Source: Gilliamella sp. Choc4-2 (GTDB lineage Bacteria > Pseudomonadota > Gammaproteobacteria > Enterobacterales > Orbaceae). Taken from it: a stretch of 64,000 nt of DNA. A program made the translations under genes and the position numbers. This document shows positions 31,855 to 43,679 of the stretch, piece after piece; the stretch's first letter is position 1; each line of letters begins with the position of its first letter. The stretch spans positions 1 through 64,000 of the forward strand of contig NZ_LZHG01000022.1 in NCBI RefSeq assembly GCF_001690355.1, given 5' to 3'. Below the pieces are notes generated by a model that worked only from the letters and a program-made list of their open reading frames with translations, was not told where the DNA came from and did no database searches.

Positions 31855-34437
31855 ATGCAAGAACAATATCGCCCTGATGAAATCGAAGCCGCCGTACAAA
31901 AACACTGGCAAGAAAATAAAACCTTTCATGTTACTGAAGATTCATCAAAAGAAAAATATTACTGCTTATCAATGCTGCCTTACCCTTCTGGGCGTTTACA
32001 TCTTGGTCATGTTCGTAACTACACCATAGGCGATACCATTTCACGTTATCAGCGCTTAAATGGTAAAAATGTACTTCAACCAATAGGTTGGGATGCCTTT
32101 GGGTTACCTGCTGAAGGTGCGGCTGTTAAAAATAATACTGCGCCTGCAAAATGGACCTATGAAAATATTGCTTATATGAAAAAGCAATTACAACTTTTAG
32201 GATTTGGTTATGATTGGGATCGTGAGGTTACTACTTGTCATCCTGAATATTATAAATGGGAGCAGTGGTTTTTTACTAAGCTATACGAAAAAGGCTTAGT
32301 TTATAAAAAAACATCAGCGGTTAACTGGTGCCCAAATGATCAAACCGTACTAGCTAATGAGCAAGTGATTGAAGGTTGTTGTTGGCGTTGTAGTACGCCT
32401 GTTGAGCGCAAAGAGATCCCACAATGGTTTATTAAAATCACTGAATATGCCGAAGAACTTCTTAATGATTTAGATACACTTGAAAGTTGGCCTGAACAAG
32501 TTAAGGCCATGCAACGTAACTGGATTGGTCGCTCTGAAGGGGTTGAATTTGATTTTGCTGTTGAAAATTATGCTGATAAGTTGCGCGTCTATACAACTCG
32601 TCCTGATACATTAATGGGCGTTAGTTTTGTTTCTGTTGCCGCAGAGCACCCTCTTGCACAATTAGCTGCAAAAAACGATCCTAAAATTGCTGAATTTGTT
32701 GCTGAATGTAAAAATACCAAAACTGCCGAAGCTGATATGGCAACCATGGAAAAGAAAGGTATTGCTACAGGCTTTTATGCTATCCATCCTTTAACAGGTC
32801 AAAAGGTTCCTGTTTGGATTGCTAATTTTGTGTTAATTGAATATGGTACAGGTGCAGTAATGGCTGTGCCTGGTCACGACGAACGTGATTACGAATTTGC
32901 TTCAAAATATAACTTACCAATTAATCCTGTTATTTTAACTCAAGAAGGTAATGCACCTGATCTTTCTGAAAAAGCATATACTGAGCATGGCAAGTTATTT
33001 AATTCAGGCGAATTTGATGGCCTTGATTTTGATCAAGCATTTAATGCTGTTGCTGATAAGTTAATTGCATTAAGTATTGGTAAACGTAAAGTTAATTACC
33101 GTTTGCGTGATTGGGGTGTTTCGCGTCAGCGTTATTGGGGTGCACCAATTCCAATGGTGACGCTTGAAGATGGTACAACTGTACCAACACCAGAAGAACA
33201 ATTACCAGTTATTTTACCTGAAAATGTTGAAATGAATGGTATTACAAGTCCAATTAAGGCAGATCCTAACTGGGCTAAGACAACCGTTAACGGTCAACCT
33301 GCACTACGTGAAACTGATACGTTTGATACCTTTATGGAATCTTCTTGGTATTATGCTCGTTACACTTGTCCAAACTACGACAAAGGTATGTTAGACGAAA
33401 AAGCGGCAAACTATTGGTTACCTGTTGATCAGTATGTAGGTGGTATTGAACATGCCATTATGCATTTACTTTATTTTAGATTTTTCCATAAATTAATGCG
33501 TGATTTTGGTTTGGTATCGTCAGACGAACCAGCAAAACGTTTACTATGCCAAGGTATGGTGTTAGCCGATGCATTTTATTACACCAGCCCAACAAATGAA
33601 CGCATTTGGGTTTCGCCAACTGAAGTCACTATTGAACGTGATGATAAAGGCCGAATTGCTAAGGCTGTTGATAGTCATGGCAATGAGCTAGTTCATGCTG
33701 GTATGACTAAAATGTCAAAATCAAAAAATAATGGCATCGATCCGCAAGAAATGGTTGAAAAATATGGTGCTGATACCGTTCGATTGTTTATGATGTTTGC
33801 GTCTCCTGCTGATATGACACTAGAATGGCAAGAATCAGGCGTTGAAGGTGCAAATCGATTTATTAAACGTGTATGGCGTTTAGTTTATGAACATACCCAA
33901 AAAGGTGTTGCTGCAAAACTAGACGTCACAGCTCTAGGTAGTGAACAAAAGTCATTACGCCGTGAGCTACATAAAACTATTGCTAAAGTCAGTGATGATA
34001 TCGGTCGTCGCCAAACATTTAATACTGCTATTGCCGCTGTGATGGAATTTATGAATCGCTTACAAAAAGCACCTCAAGAAACTGAGCAAGATCGCGCTCT
34101 AATGAGTGAAGCTTTAAATGCAATTGTTCGATTACTTTATCCTATGATGCCACACGCTTGCTTTGTTATGTGGCAAGCTCTAGGTCACAACGAATCGATT
34201 GATAATGCAACTTGGCCTATTGCTGATCAATCAGCAGTGATTGAGGACGAGAAGCTCATTGTTGTACAAATCAATGGCAAAGTCCGTGGTAAATTTATTG
34301 TGCCCGCTGATGCCGATCAAGATTTTGTTGTGTCACAAGCAAAACAAGAGCCTAACATCCAAAAATATTTGAGTGATGTTGCCATTCGTAAAGTTATTTA
34401 TGTACCAGGTAAATTGTTAAATCTTGTTGTCGGTTGA
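31855..34437 (+). CDS. leuS: Leucyl-tRNA synthetase
   Basis: Class I leucyl-tRNA synthetase, 860 aa, full length. The HIGH-type motif is in [18 protein letters not shown] (near residues 42-58), the CP1 editing domain shows [20 protein letters not shown] (from about 247), and the KMSKS loop is in [15 protein letters not shown] (near 618). The C-terminal domain ends in VNGKVRGK-type sequence. GGAC lies about 13 bases before the ATG. It heads the conserved leuS-lptE-holA-nadD cluster. Confidence 0.99.
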   Translation: MQEQYRPDEIEAAVQKHWQENKTFHVTEDSSKEKYYCLSMLPYPSGRLHLGHVRNYTIGDTISRYQRLNGKNVLQPIGWDAFGLPAEGAAVKNNTAPAKWTYENIAYMKKQLQLLGFGYDWDREVTTCHPEYYKWEQWFFTKLYEKGLVYKKTSAVNWCPNDQTVLANEQVIEGCCWRCSTPVERKEIPQWFIKITEYAEELLNDLDTLESWPEQVKAMQRNWIGRSEGVEFDFAVENYADKLRVYTTRPDTLMGVSFVSVAAEHPLAQLAAKNDPKIAEFVAECKNTKTAEADMATMEKKGIATGFYAIHPLTGQKVPVWIANFVLIEYGTGAVMAVPGHDERDYEFASKYNLPINPVILTQEGNAPDLSEKAYTEHGKLFNSGEFDGLDFDQAFNAVADKLIALSIGKRKVNYRLRDWGVSRQRYWGAPIPMVTLEDGTTVPTPEEQLPVILPENVEMNGITSPIKADPNWAKTTVNGQPALRETDTFDTFMESSWYYARYTCPNYDKGMLDEKAANYWLPVDQYVGGIEHAIMHLLYFRFFHKLMRDFGLVSSDEPAKRLLCQGMVLADAFYYTSPTNERIWVSPTEVTIERDDKGRIAKAVDSHGNELVHAGMTKMSKSKNNGIDPQEMVEKYGADTVRLFMMFASPADMTLEWQESGVEGANRFIKRVWRLVYEHTQKGVAAKLDVTALGSEQKSLRRELHKTIAKVSDDIGRRQTFNTAIAAVMEFMNRLQKAPQETEQDRALMSEALNAIVRLLYPMMPHACFVMWQALGHNESIDNATWPIADQSAVIEDEKLIVVQINGKVRGKFIVPADADQDFVVSQAKQEPNIQKYLSDVAIRKVIYVPGKLLNLVVG

Positions 34438-34472
34438 TATTGTTGAATAATCAAAATTTGATGGTAATACTT

Positions 34473-34958
34473 ATGAAAAAATATATAGCCTTACTTATGT
34501 TAATTACAATATCACTAACTGGTTGTGGATTTCATTTACAATATGATACGGAAATACCAGAGCGATTCAAAACGATGTCTTTCACAAGTAATGACCCTTA
34601 TGGTAAATTATCAAGAAATATTAAAGAGATCTTACGTGATAATAAAGTTACATTAGTAAATGATAATAAATCACCAACTCTAAGAGTAATTAGAGACGAT
34701 ATTGAACGTAACACCATTTCAATTTATCAAGATGGAAAAGCGGCTGAATATCAATTAGTGTTAATTGTTCAAGCTCAAGCAGTTATTGCTGGAAAGCAAA
34801 CTTATCCTCTGAATGTTCGCGTATTCCGTACTTTCTTTGATAATCCATCTACCGCTTTAGCTAAAACAGCAGAGCAAAATTTAATTGAAGATGAAATGTA
34901 TGAACAAGCAGCTAAACAGATTATTCGTAAATTAAAAGCTGTTGATGCTGTAAATTAA
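34473..34958 (+). CDS. lptE: LPS-assembly lipoprotein LptE
   Basis: LptE, 161 aa from ATG 34473, the outer-membrane lipoprotein that plugs the LptD barrel and helps place lipopolysaccharide on the cell surface. Signal MKKYIALLMLITISLTGC with lipid-bearing Cys18, then GFHLQYDTEIPERFKTM typical of the family. The frame is open from a TTG at 34434 overlapping leuS, but the signal peptide fits the ATG at 34473. It lies between leuS and holA, as in enteric bacteria. Confidence 0.93.
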   Translation: MKKYIALLMLITISLTGCGFHLQYDTEIPERFKTMSFTSNDPYGKLSRNIKEILRDNKVTLVNDNKSPTLRVIRDDIERNTISIYQDGKAAEYQLVLIVQAQAVIAGKQTYPLNVRVFRTFFDNPSTALAKTAEQNLIEDEMYEQAAKQIIRKLKAVDAVN

Positions 34959-34966
34959 AATTCGTC

Positions 34967-35971
34967 ATGATAAAAATTAGTGCTGATCAGATTAGCCGTA
35001 ACTTAGGATCGTCCTATTATTTATTATTAGGTAGCGATCCTTATTTACAGTATTATGCTCAAACGCAACTAAAGGATGCTTTTAAAAAATTAGGCTTCGA
35101 TGAGCAACTTGATTTCAATATTAATAATCAAACTGATTGGGCTAATATCTACGATAGCTGTCAGGCAATGAGTCTTTTTTCTTCAAAAACTCTTATTTGC
35201 CTCGACGTGGGTGAGGGAGGATTAAATGCTGGTATAACAACCAGACTTAATACATTAAGTGAAGTTTTAGCGCCAGATGTTGCATTAATAATTTGTTTAA
35301 ATAAAATTACTAAATTACAAGAAAATGCCAATTGGTACAAAACATTATCTAACAAATTAGTAATTGTCAATTGCACAACGCCCGATACTTTACAACTACC
35401 ACAATGGATTAAAAACCATCTACAACAAAAGCAAATAACTATTGAGTCAGAAGCTATAGAATTGCTTTGTTATTATTATGAAGGAAATCTGCTTGCATTA
35501 ACACAAACCATAGAACAATTAAACCTGCTTTATCCGAACCAAACTATTACTTATAATTTGGCTGAAAATAATATTAATGATTCCTCAATTTTTACAGCTT
35601 ATCATTTGATAGATGCAATGGTTTCGCTTAAGACTAAACGTACAACCCATATTTTACAACAATTAAAAATAAATGATTTTGAGCCGTTAATTTTGTTACG
35701 AATTATTCAACGTGAGCTAATATTGATAATTAATTTAAAAAAAGCATTACGGCAAAAATCCTTAAAACAGGTTTTTGATGAATATAAAATTTGGCAGCAT
35801 AAAAGAACGATTTATGCCAATTATCTAAACCGTTTTGATATTAAAAATTTATTTAATTTGCTAGCCAAACTAACCGAAATTGAAATCAGTTTAAAATATG
35901 ATAATCAAATACAAATATGGAATGCAATGTCTAGTTTATCGATGCAATTTATGGGATTAGATAAATGTTGA
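34967..35971 (+). CDS. holA: DNA polymerase III subunit delta
   Basis: HolA, 334 aa, the delta subunit of the clamp loader, which opens the beta clamp during replication. The N-terminal part (YYLLLGSDPYLQYYAQTQLK) and the wrench-like SLFSSKTLICLDVGEG near residue 66 are typical; the protein is diverged, as often for delta. It starts 8 bases after lptE and its last 7 bases overlap nadD, so the three are coupled. Confidence 0.93.
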   Translation: MIKISADQISRNLGSSYYLLLGSDPYLQYYAQTQLKDAFKKLGFDEQLDFNINNQTDWANIYDSCQAMSLFSSKTLICLDVGEGGLNAGITTRLNTLSEVLAPDVALIICLNKITKLQENANWYKTLSNKLVIVNCTTPDTLQLPQWIKNHLQQKQITIESEAIELLCYYYEGNLLALTQTIEQLNLLYPNQTITYNLAENNINDSSIFTAYHLIDAMVSLKTKRTTHILQQLKINDFEPLILLRIIQRELILIINLKKALRQKSLKQVFDEYKIWQHKRTIYANYLNRFDIKNLFNLLAKLTEIEISLKYDNQIQIWNAMSSLSMQFMGLDKC

Positions 35972-36621
35972 CTGCATTATTAGGGGGGACTTTTGACCCA
36001 ATCCATTATGGGCATCTTCGCCCTGCTATTTCATTAGCTAATGAAGTTGGTTTAAAACAAATTCGCTTGTTACCTAATCATATTCCTCCTCATAAACCAC
36101 AACCAGAAGCCGATACTGAACAACGTTTAGCAATGTTAGCATTAGCTATTGAAGATTTACCTTTATTTGTATTAGATATAAGTGAGATCTTACCTGAAAC
36201 ATCAATACGCCCATCTTATACTGTTGAAACCCTACAAGCATGGCGATTCAAAAATGGTAACCAAAAACCGTTAGCGTTTATTATGGGGCAAGATTCATTA
36301 CTAGGATTACCAACTTGGCATAATTGGCAAACGTTGCTTGATTATTGTCATTTGTTAATTTGTCGCCGTCCTGGTTATGAGAACAAAACCAATAATGCAA
36401 AATTGCAACAATGGATTGATGCTCACCAGACCACCAATGTAAAAGATTTACACAATTCACTACATGGTTATATCTATTTTGCGAATACCCCGCTTGAAAA
36501 TGTTTCGGCAACAGAAATTAGACAAAATATAATCACTCAACAAAATTACAAAAATTTATTACCACCAAAAGTTTGGCAATATATCCATGAACAAGGACTC
36601 TATAATGCAAAGAAAAAATAG
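35965..36621 (+). CDS. nadD: Nicotinate-mononucleotide adenylyltransferase
   Basis: NadD, 218 aa, joins ATP to nicotinate mononucleotide to give deamido-NAD in NAD synthesis. The nucleotidyltransferase signature GGTFDPIHYGHL is at residues 7-18; LPNHIPPHKPQP (near 36) and ISATEIRQ-type SATEIRQNI (near 182) are family blocks. Its start overlaps the end of holA by 7 bases. The 227 bases downstream before infA hold no gene. Confidence 0.96.
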   Translation: MLTALLGGTFDPIHYGHLRPAISLANEVGLKQIRLLPNHIPPHKPQPEADTEQRLAMLALAIEDLPLFVLDISEILPETSIRPSYTVETLQAWRFKNGNQKPLAFIMGQDSLLGLPTWHNWQTLLDYCHLLICRRPGYENKTNNAKLQQWIDAHQTTNVKDLHNSLHGYIYFANTPLENVSATEIRQNIITQQNYKNLLPPKVWQYIHEQGLYNAKKK

Positions 36622-36839
36622 AAATAGCTTTACATCTGAAAGTTTTTTCGGCATTATTTTGGCGCTGTATTTATATTTCTAAGTTCAGTTAATCTGTGTT
36701 TAAACTCTACATCAATCAGCCATGTAATAAAAAGCCAAAATGATTATTAGAAAAGTTTAATATATAACATTTCGCTCACTCAGTTTTAGTTGAAATTACA
36801 TTTAATGATTAGTAGATATTAATTTGTTTTTATTATTAA

Positions 36840-37067
<228 letters not shown>

Positions 37068-37139
37068 TAAGGTTATTAAACTTACTGATTTTTATCATTA
37101 AACCTTATAATGGGCTATTTTACTCTTCTTTAATAAAGC

Positions 37140-37161
37140 TCCGTCGACAAATGTCGACGGA
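37140..37161. repeat. Perfect inverted repeat between infA and lysP
   Basis: TCCGTCGACA and TGTCGACGGA, a 10-base-pair stem with a two-base centre, holding two SalI-type GTCGAC palindromes in a very AT-rich gap. Neither strand has a T run right after it, so it is at best a weak terminator for the convergent genes. It could also be a protein-binding palindrome. Confidence 0.55.
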
Positions 37162-37189
37162 AAAAGAGAAACTAAGTAATGAATGTTAA

Positions 37190-38632
37190 TTAATTTACTT
37201 TAGAAAAGTCCATTTGTTCATATTTAACCCACTTTGTCTTTTTCAAGAACTTATAACTAAAGTAAATTAGCAAAAATAATGGAATACCCACATAAGTCGC
37301 AATCACACTATTCCAATCAATGGTATCTTGCAAAAATGCTTCGTAATTTTGTCCTAGTGTAATAATTAAACATAGACCGAATGCAAATATTGGTCCAAAT
37401 GGAAAGCAACTTGAATAATAAGGTAAGTTGCTGACATCATACCCTTGGATTATATATCCTCTTCTAAAACGGTAATGACTAATAGCAATCCCAAGCCAAG
37501 CAATAAAACCGGTCATACCGGACATATTAAGTAGCCATAAGTAAACTTCTTGATCTTTAAACATTGAAGTTAAGAAACAAAGCATAGCAACAAAAGTTGT
37601 TGCAATTAGTGCCATCCGTGGAACACCTGATAAAGATAATTTTGCAAAGATTTTTGGTGCTTTTCCTTCTTTCGCTAATGCATACAACATTCTGGTTGAA
37701 GCATATAGTCCTGAGTTTCCAGCGGATAAAACAGAAGTTAAGATAACAGCATTCATTAATGTAGCAGCAGATAATAATCCTGCATGTTGGAATACTAACG
37801 TAAATGGACTAACACTAATATCTGTTTCATCATTACGTAGTAAATTGGGATCGGTATAAGGAATGATTAAACTTATTACCAAAATTGCGAAGATGTAAAA
37901 TAATAAAATACGCCAAAATACTTGTTTCATGGCTTTAGGGATGTTTTTTTCAGGATCTCTTGATTCACCTGCTGCAATACCGATTAATTCAGTACCTTGG
38001 AATGAGAATCCTACGACCATTGCAACACCAATCATTGATGAGAATCCACCTACAAATGGCGCTTCACCAATTTTCCAGTTATGCCAACCTGCACCTTCAG
38101 CTCCGTTTAAAATGCCAATAATCATCAATAACCCGATGATAATAAAGATAATCACGGTGACTACTTTTATCAATGAAAACCAAAATTCTGCTTCACCAAA
38201 GCCTTTAACGGAAATATAATTTAAACCAAAGATAATACTTAAAAATAGTAAACTCCAAAGCCAACTATAATTACCCGAATCTATCCAATAGGAAATAACC
38301 AGCTGCGCCGCTACCAAATCAACAGCTACAGTGATAGCCCAGTTGTACCAGTAATTCCAACCAATAGCAAAACCAAATGCCTCATCAACATAACGTGCAC
38401 CATAAGTAGCAAATGTCCCTGATACTGGTAAATAAGCAGCCAGTTCACCGAGACTGGTCATTAAAAAATAAACCATCAGACCTATGATAGCATATGAAAT
38501 TAATGCTCCACCAGGACCTGCTTGAGCAACTGTCGCACCTGATGCAACAAATAACCCTGTACCGATTGAGCCGCCAATAGCAATCATTGCCAGATGACGT
38601 GCTTTTAAATCTCGTTTTAATTTTTTCTTCAT
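37190..38632 (-). CDS. lysP: Lysine-specific permease
   Basis: APC-family lysine/proton importer, 480 aa from ATG 38632, twelve membrane segments. It is very close to E. coli LysP along its length: ARHLAMIAIGGSIGTGLFVASG at the start, GWNYWYNWAITVAVDLVAAQL (near 105), VGFSFQGTELIGIAAGES, TDPNLLRNDETDISVSPF and SAGNSGLYASTRMLYALAKEGKAP. A longer frame starts 22 codons upstream but its extra residues are not family-like; AAGAAG precedes the chosen ATG. In E. coli LysP also senses lysine for CadC. With lysO at 5548-6450 the cell has both lysine uptake and export. Confidence 0.95.
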   Translation of the reverse strand: MKKKLKRDLKARHLAMIAIGGSIGTGLFVASGATVAQAGPGGALISYAIIGLMVYFLMTSLGELAAYLPVSGTFATYGARYVDEAFGFAIGWNYWYNWAITVAVDLVAAQLVISYWIDSGNYSWLWSLLFLSIIFGLNYISVKGFGEAEFWFSLIKVVTVIIFIIIGLLMIIGILNGAEGAGWHNWKIGEAPFVGGFSSMIGVAMVVGFSFQGTELIGIAAGESRDPEKNIPKAMKQVFWRILLFYIFAILVISLIIPYTDPNLLRNDETDISVSPFTLVFQHAGLLSAATLMNAVILTSVLSAGNSGLYASTRMLYALAKEGKAPKIFAKLSLSGVPRMALIATTFVAMLCFLTSMFKDQEVYLWLLNMSGMTGFIAWLGIAISHYRFRRGYIIQGYDVSNLPYYSSCFPFGPIFAFGLCLIITLGQNYEAFLQDTIDWNSVIATYVGIPLFLLIYFSYKFLKKTKWVKYEQMDFSKVN

Positions 38633-38744
38633 ATCAATATTCTTCTTGACTAAAAGCGTAAACTTAATAAGACATGAATTAAATTCATGCTTCATCAATA
38701 TTTAATTATTCAACAAATCAATAATAGTGAAACCTATTTTGTTG

Positions 38745-38773
38745 ATTATAATTTTTTATTATCAAGTAATAAA
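38745..38773 (-). promoter_or_regulatory. Possible lysP promoter
   Basis: A perfect -10 TATAAT (minus strand, 38750-38745) with a poor -35 TTTATT 17 bases away, about 110 bases upstream of lysP. Matching by eye only, in AT-rich DNA. Confidence 0.35.
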
Positions 38774-38856
38774 ATGCTGTGAAGTTTATCAAAAAAAAAA
38801 CAGTGAGAGATAAATAATTCTAATAATTAAACTGATTTGTTAAATAGAAGCAATAC

Positions 38857-39054
38857 TTATACGCTATTTACCTGTTCTAATTGGGTTAAATAATCCATGG
38901 TTTGGGAACGATTATTTCCGCACATTTTTAAACAGAGTGTTAATAGACCACAAACAATCGGTATTGAAGCTTGCACAAACAAAGCACATTTAAAGTCTTT
39001 GCCAAAATGTATACTAGGTTCGCCAACGAGTTTACCAGAGATGTAGGATGAAAT
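38857..39054 (-). pseudogene. Relic of the C-terminal end of a transporter
   Basis: A 65-codon open stretch with no start codon. Its translation has a hydrophobic helix (CALFVQASIPIVCGLLTLCL) and a polar tail (KMCGNNRSQTMDYLTQLEQV), the shape of the last membrane helix and tail of a major-facilitator-type carrier. It is preceded by a stop codon and by AT-rich DNA with no matching upstream part, so the rest of the gene is gone. The family guess rests only on shape. It lies in the 596-base gap between lysP and efpL, which otherwise holds only the promoters of those two genes. Confidence 0.45.
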
Positions 39055-39228
39055 TTAAGGTACAATACAGCATACACCGCAATTTTTTCTACATTTAAAT
39101 AAATCGGTCATGGCTTTCATCTATTTTAAGAATCTTTGATAAATTTTGATGGTGACAATAGCAAGTTAGCGGTAAAATAACAGGTTAATTTTTTTAACTA
39201 CATTTTTATTAATTGTGAAAAAACTATT

Positions 39229-39801
39229 ATGGCTAAAGCAAATGAAATAAAACGTGGCGATGCGGTCACATATAATGGCAAATTATTAATCGTTAAAGAT
39301 ATCGACGTTCAAAGTCCAAGCGCACGGGGCGCTAGTACACTTTATAAAATGCGTTTTACCGATGTAAAAAATGGTGGAAAAGTTGAAGAACGCTTTAAAG
39401 GTGATGATATCCTTGAAACAATTGAACTATCCCGCCGACCTGTTAGTTTTTCGTATATTGATGGTGATGAATATGTGTTTATGGATAATGAGGATTTTAC
39501 TCCTTATATATTCAAAAAAGAACAAATTGAAGATGAGTTATTGTTTATCCCTGAAGGTGGTATGAATGGTATTCAAGTGCTAATGGCTGATGGTGAAGTT
39601 CTTGCCTTGGAATTGCCACAGACTGTTGAACTTGATATTATCGAAACCTCTCCAAGTATTAAAGGCGCTTCAGCAAGTGCACGAACCAAGCCTGCAACCT
39701 TATCAACAGGGCTTGTTATTCAGGTTCCTGAATATATTGATAACCACGAAAAAGTCAAAGTTCATATTGCTGAACGTCGTTACATGAGCCGTGCCGAATA
39801 A
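39229..39801 (+). CDS. efpL: Elongation factor P-like protein EfpL (YeiP)
   Basis: EfpL/YeiP, 190 aa, a paralogue of elongation factor P that helps ribosomes through difficult peptide bonds. It matches E. coli YeiP rather than [23 protein letters not shown], the loop [10 protein letters not shown] (residues 28-37) instead of the EF-P lysine loop, [25 protein letters not shown] and the C-terminal [13 protein letters not shown]...ERRYMSRAE. The ribosome binding site is weak. ttcA follows 14 bases later on the same strand. Confidence 0.95.
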   Translation: MAKANEIKRGDAVTYNGKLLIVKDIDVQSPSARGASTLYKMRFTDVKNGGKVEERFKGDDILETIELSRRPVSFSYIDGDEYVFMDNEDFTPYIFKKEQIEDELLFIPEGGMNGIQVLMADGEVLALELPQTVELDIIETSPSIKGASASARTKPATLSTGLVIQVPEYIDNHEKVKVHIAERRYMSRAE

Positions 39802-39815
39802 CCAATAAAATTGTG

Positions 39816-40712
39816 ATGAATACATATAATCAAAATAAACTACATAAACGATTGCGTCGCTTAACTGGCGAGGCAATCTCTGACTTTAATATGATCGAAG
39901 AAGGCGATCGTATTATGGTTTGCTTATCAGGTGGTAAAGATAGTTATACTTTACTTGATATTCTTATCAACTTAAAAATCAGTGCACCAGTATATTTTGA
40001 TCTAATAGCAGTTAACTTAGATCAAAAACAACCGGGATTTCCTGAACATGTATTGCCTGAATATCTAAACTCTTTAGGCATTAAATATAAAATCGTGCAA
40101 GAAAACACCTACGGTATTGTCAAGGATAAAATCCCGGAAGGAAAAACAACTTGCTCGCTTTGTTCACGACTACGCCGTGGCATTTTATATCGCACAGCGA
40201 CCGAACTTGGTGCAACAAAAATTGCCCTTGGCCATCATCGAGATGATATTTTAGAAACACTATTTTTAAATATGTTTTATGGTGGCAAACTCAAAGCAAT
40301 GCCGCCAAAGCTAATGAATGATTCAGGTGAACATATCATTATCCGACCACTAGCTTATTGCAAAGAAAAAGATATCGCCAAATACGCTGAAATTAAACAG
40401 TTTCCGATTATTCCTTGTAATCTTTGTGGTTCACAACCAAATCTGCAAAGACAAGTGATTAAAGAGATGCTAAATGAATGGGATAAAAAATACCCAGGGC
40501 GTATTGAGACCATGTTTCGTGCAACACAAAATATCACCCTATCTCATCTGTGTGATACCAATTTGTTTGATTTCAAAGGAATTAAAAAAGGTGATCTTGC
40601 CGTTAATGGTGGCGATATTGCTTTTGACCGCGAAGATATCAAACCGATTATAGGCTTTGATAGTTCAGATCTTGAAGATCAAGATTTGATTTTATGGAAA
40701 GAAGTTAAATAA
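39816..40712 (+). CDS. ttcA: tRNA 2-thiocytidine synthetase TtcA
   Basis: TtcA, 298 aa, an iron-sulfur enzyme that thiolates cytidine 32 of tRNA using ATP. The PP-loop SGGKDS is near residue 38, and the two CxxC motifs that hold the cluster are in [12 protein letters not shown] (near 111) and [15 protein letters not shown] (near 202). A GTG stands directly before the ATG at 39816; neither has a good ribosome binding site. It follows efpL closely and ends at a strong bidirectional terminator. Confidence 0.96.
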   Translation: MNTYNQNKLHKRLRRLTGEAISDFNMIEEGDRIMVCLSGGKDSYTLLDILINLKISAPVYFDLIAVNLDQKQPGFPEHVLPEYLNSLGIKYKIVQENTYGIVKDKIPEGKTTCSLCSRLRRGILYRTATELGATKIALGHHRDDILETLFLNMFYGGKLKAMPPKLMNDSGEHIIIRPLAYCKEKDIAKYAEIKQFPIIPCNLCGSQPNLQRQVIKEMLNEWDKKYPGRIETMFRATQNITLSHLCDTNLFDFKGIKKGDLAVNGGDIAFDREDIKPIIGFDSSDLEDQDLILWKEVK

Positions 40713-40731
40713 TTAAGCTAGTTAAAATATT

Positions 40732-40758
40732 AAAAACGCCGTTCTAGTCGGCGTTTTT
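40732..40758. terminator. Bidirectional terminator between ttcA and glnE
   Basis: A perfect 10-base-pair stem (AAAAACGCCG / CGGCGTTTTT, seven-base loop) flanked by A on one side and T on the other, so it can end transcripts from both convergent genes. Confidence 0.9.
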
Positions 40759-40765
40759 AATACTA

Positions 40766-43609
40766 TTATTTCAGCCACTTTTGCCAACTTTGATTGACTA
40801 TTTCTGTTTCTTGCTTAAACTGCGCGCTATCCACCGTACTTGGTAATAATTGCAACGCAAGTTGATGGATTTTATTACGCATATCAATATAAGCTTGCGT
40901 TAGTTGCTGTGCTTCGTGGCTATCGATAATGTGATATTTTGTTGCGAGTTCTAAGATACGAACATTATCGCTCCATTGAGTCATTTGGGGATGCTGGTAA
41001 GCATAATTAAGTACCAAATATTGTGATAAAAATTCAATATCACCAATTCCACCCTTATCAATTTTTAAGTTAAATAAATTATCTTGAGTGCTACCGAGGT
41101 GTGATCGCATTTTTTCACGCATTTCACGTACTTCTTTTTTTAATACAACTTCATCACGCTTTTTACAAAGTACATTATGACGAATTTGATTAAAACGATC
41201 GATTAATTCGGCTTCACCATATACGGCTCTGGCTCGTACTAAAGCTTGATGTTCCCATGTCCAAGCTTCATTTATTTGGTAATCTTCGAACGAATCTAAA
41301 CTACAAGCAAGAAGCCCTGCATCGCCTTGAGGACGAAGTCTTACATCAACTTCATATAAAATACCAAAGCTAGTGCGTACATTAAATAAATGAATAATAC
41401 GTTGTACAAGGCGCAAATAAAATTGACGGCTATCGATCTGCTTGTCACCATCAGTGACGCTATTAACAGGACAATCATGTAAAAAAACCAGATCAAGATC
41501 TGAACCATAACCCAATTCCCAACCGCCTAATTTACCATAGCCAATCACAACTAAACCTTTATGGTTATCAGCCAAATGATCAGGCTTGCCATAACGAGCA
41601 ATCATTTGATTCCATGCCATTTGTACGACAAAATCTAACAAAGATTCGGCCACATAAGTTAGATGATCGCTAATTTTCATAGTAGTTAATACATGCTCAA
41701 CATCGGCGGCAGCGATATGCAGTAATTGCATCTGCTTAAATTGACGTAAAGCTTCAAGTTGTTGTTCTTCGTCATCCACTGCAATGCGCAGTAAATATTG
41801 ATAAAGTTGGCTTTTATATTCATTTGGGGCAATCGTCTGATAAAGCGAATTGATATCAATAAGCTCATCTAACAGTATAGGATAATGAGCCAGTTGATCG
41901 CTAATCATTGACGAAGCACTACATAAGCGAATTAATTGCTTCAAAGCGGTTGGATATTCAAGTAACAGTTCTAAATAAGTAGTACGACTAACAATATTAA
42001 CAAGTAACGGCAAAATTCTTGATAACACTATTGTTACTTGCTTTTCACTACAGATAGATTCTAATAAACGTGGCATTAATTGATCGAGTATTTCACGCCC
42101 CCGTACACCAATTGTACGTTTACCAATATCATCACGAAATTGTATTAGCATTTGATGGATCTGTGCGATTTGTGTTTCTGAATAATTGGGTAGCACTGAG
42201 CTAACATCACTTATTTGAAGATCTGGCACCCAAAGATCGTCAAATTGATCATTATAACACTTGGTTTTCGAAACAGATTCTGATTCGTTTTCGCCAATAA
42301 GTTCATTAAAAATTTGGCGATTACATTGCATTCGTACTGATAATTCTTGTTCAAAATCATACCAATGATTAAACCCCATGCTTGTCGCTAAACGGGCTTG
42401 GTCCAGTACATTATCTGGCAAGGCTTGGGTCTGTTCATCGGCAATAGCTTGTAGAAGATTTTCACAACGACGTAAAAACAGGTAATTTTCTCGTAATAGC
42501 GATACTTCATTCGATGCAAGTAGAGATTCTTGTTCAATCACATTAAGTGCATTTAATAACGAACGAGTTTGCAATCCCACTACTCGCCCACCACGAATAA
42601 GCTGAAAAACTTGTACAATAAACTCTATTTCACGAATCCCACCAGCGCCAAGCTTGATGTTATTTTTTAAACCACGACGACGCACTTCACGTTCAATCAT
42701 GCTTTTCATATTACGCAATGATTGTAAAACACTAAAATCAATATAACGACGATAGACAAAAGGCTTCAACATTTGATACAGTTCGCCTACATAAGGGGCG
42801 TGTTGATCACCAAGAACTTTGGCTTTAACCATAGCATAACGTTCCCAATCTCGACCTTGCTCTTGATAATAATCTTCCATAGAAGAAAAGCTCAGGACTA
42901 AAGGTCCCCCATCACCAAGCGGGCGTAAACGCATATCCACACGATACACAAAACCATCTTCGGTAATTTGATCTAGTGCTTTAATTAAGCGTTGGCCTAA
43001 TCGGGTAAAAAAGACAGCATTATCTAATTCTCGCCGACCATCTTTTGTTTGCCCATGCTCTGGATAAGTAAAAATCAAATCAATATCGGACGAAAAGTTC
43101 AGCTCCCCACCGCCCAATTTACCCATACCTAAAATCAGTAGTGGCTGCGCCTGACCTTGAGCATTACAAGGTGTTCCCCACTCTTTGCAACTAAGCTCAT
43201 AAAGCCAATTGCGAGCAGTAACAATAATCACCTCGGCTAGTTCGGTCAGTTGCAATAAAAGCTGCTCATCATGACTTATTTTAGCTAATTGTGACCATGC
43301 AAGGCGCACTAACATAAAATGCCGAAATAGCCTAAGATTTTTCATAAAAATAGCTTCATCGGTCACATTTGCCAATTGTTCATCTAGCCAAGATTGATAA
43401 AATTTCCTTTCATCGGCTTGCGGTGGTTTTTTTACTATGTCAGCAAACCAACTAGGGAACCGACAAAACGCATCTACTAAAAAGTCACTTTGCACCAAAA
43501 TATCAAGGTGAGCTTGCACTTGAGTTAAGTTGTATTGATTAAGTTGATGGGTGACTTTTTGCTTTTGTTGTTCCAACAAAGAAGAAAATGACGAGTTAAA
43601 TTCTGACAT
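40766..43609 (-). CDS. glnE: Bifunctional glutamine synthetase adenylyltransferase/deadenylase
   Basis: GlnE, 947 aa, full length. It adds and removes AMP on glutamine synthetase in response to PII. Two nucleotidyltransferase domains are present: the N-terminal deadenylase with [15 protein letters not shown] (near residues 169-183) and [15 protein letters not shown], and the C-terminal adenylylase with [17 protein letters not shown] (near 694-710) and [22 protein letters not shown] lies before the ATG. In E. coli ygiF is directly upstream; here decayed DNA lies between them. Confidence 0.98.
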   Translation of the reverse strand: MSEFNSSFSSLLEQQKQKVTHQLNQYNLTQVQAHLDILVQSDFLVDAFCRFPSWFADIVKKPPQADERKFYQSWLDEQLANVTDEAIFMKNLRLFRHFMLVRLAWSQLAKISHDEQLLLQLTELAEVIIVTARNWLYELSCKEWGTPCNAQGQAQPLLILGMGKLGGGELNFSSDIDLIFTYPEHGQTKDGRRELDNAVFFTRLGQRLIKALDQITEDGFVYRVDMRLRPLGDGGPLVLSFSSMEDYYQEQGRDWERYAMVKAKVLGDQHAPYVGELYQMLKPFVYRRYIDFSVLQSLRNMKSMIEREVRRRGLKNNIKLGAGGIREIEFIVQVFQLIRGGRVVGLQTRSLLNALNVIEQESLLASNEVSLLRENYLFLRRCENLLQAIADEQTQALPDNVLDQARLATSMGFNHWYDFEQELSVRMQCNRQIFNELIGENESESVSKTKCYNDQFDDLWVPDLQISDVSSVLPNYSETQIAQIHQMLIQFRDDIGKRTIGVRGREILDQLMPRLLESICSEKQVTIVLSRILPLLVNIVSRTTYLELLLEYPTALKQLIRLCSASSMISDQLAHYPILLDELIDINSLYQTIAPNEYKSQLYQYLLRIAVDDEEQQLEALRQFKQMQLLHIAAADVEHVLTTMKISDHLTYVAESLLDFVVQMAWNQMIARYGKPDHLADNHKGLVVIGYGKLGGWELGYGSDLDLVFLHDCPVNSVTDGDKQIDSRQFYLRLVQRIIHLFNVRTSFGILYEVDVRLRPQGDAGLLACSLDSFEDYQINEAWTWEHQALVRARAVYGEAELIDRFNQIRHNVLCKKRDEVVLKKEVREMREKMRSHLGSTQDNLFNLKIDKGGIGDIEFLSQYLVLNYAYQHPQMTQWSDNVRILELATKYHIIDSHEAQQLTQAYIDMRNKIHQLALQLLPSTVDSAQFKQETEIVNQSWQKWLK

Positions 43610-43679
43610 AGGCTACTCTCTTAAAATTGATTTACAATAACAAAAATCAGTGATTGCTGATAAATAATTACATTTAAAC

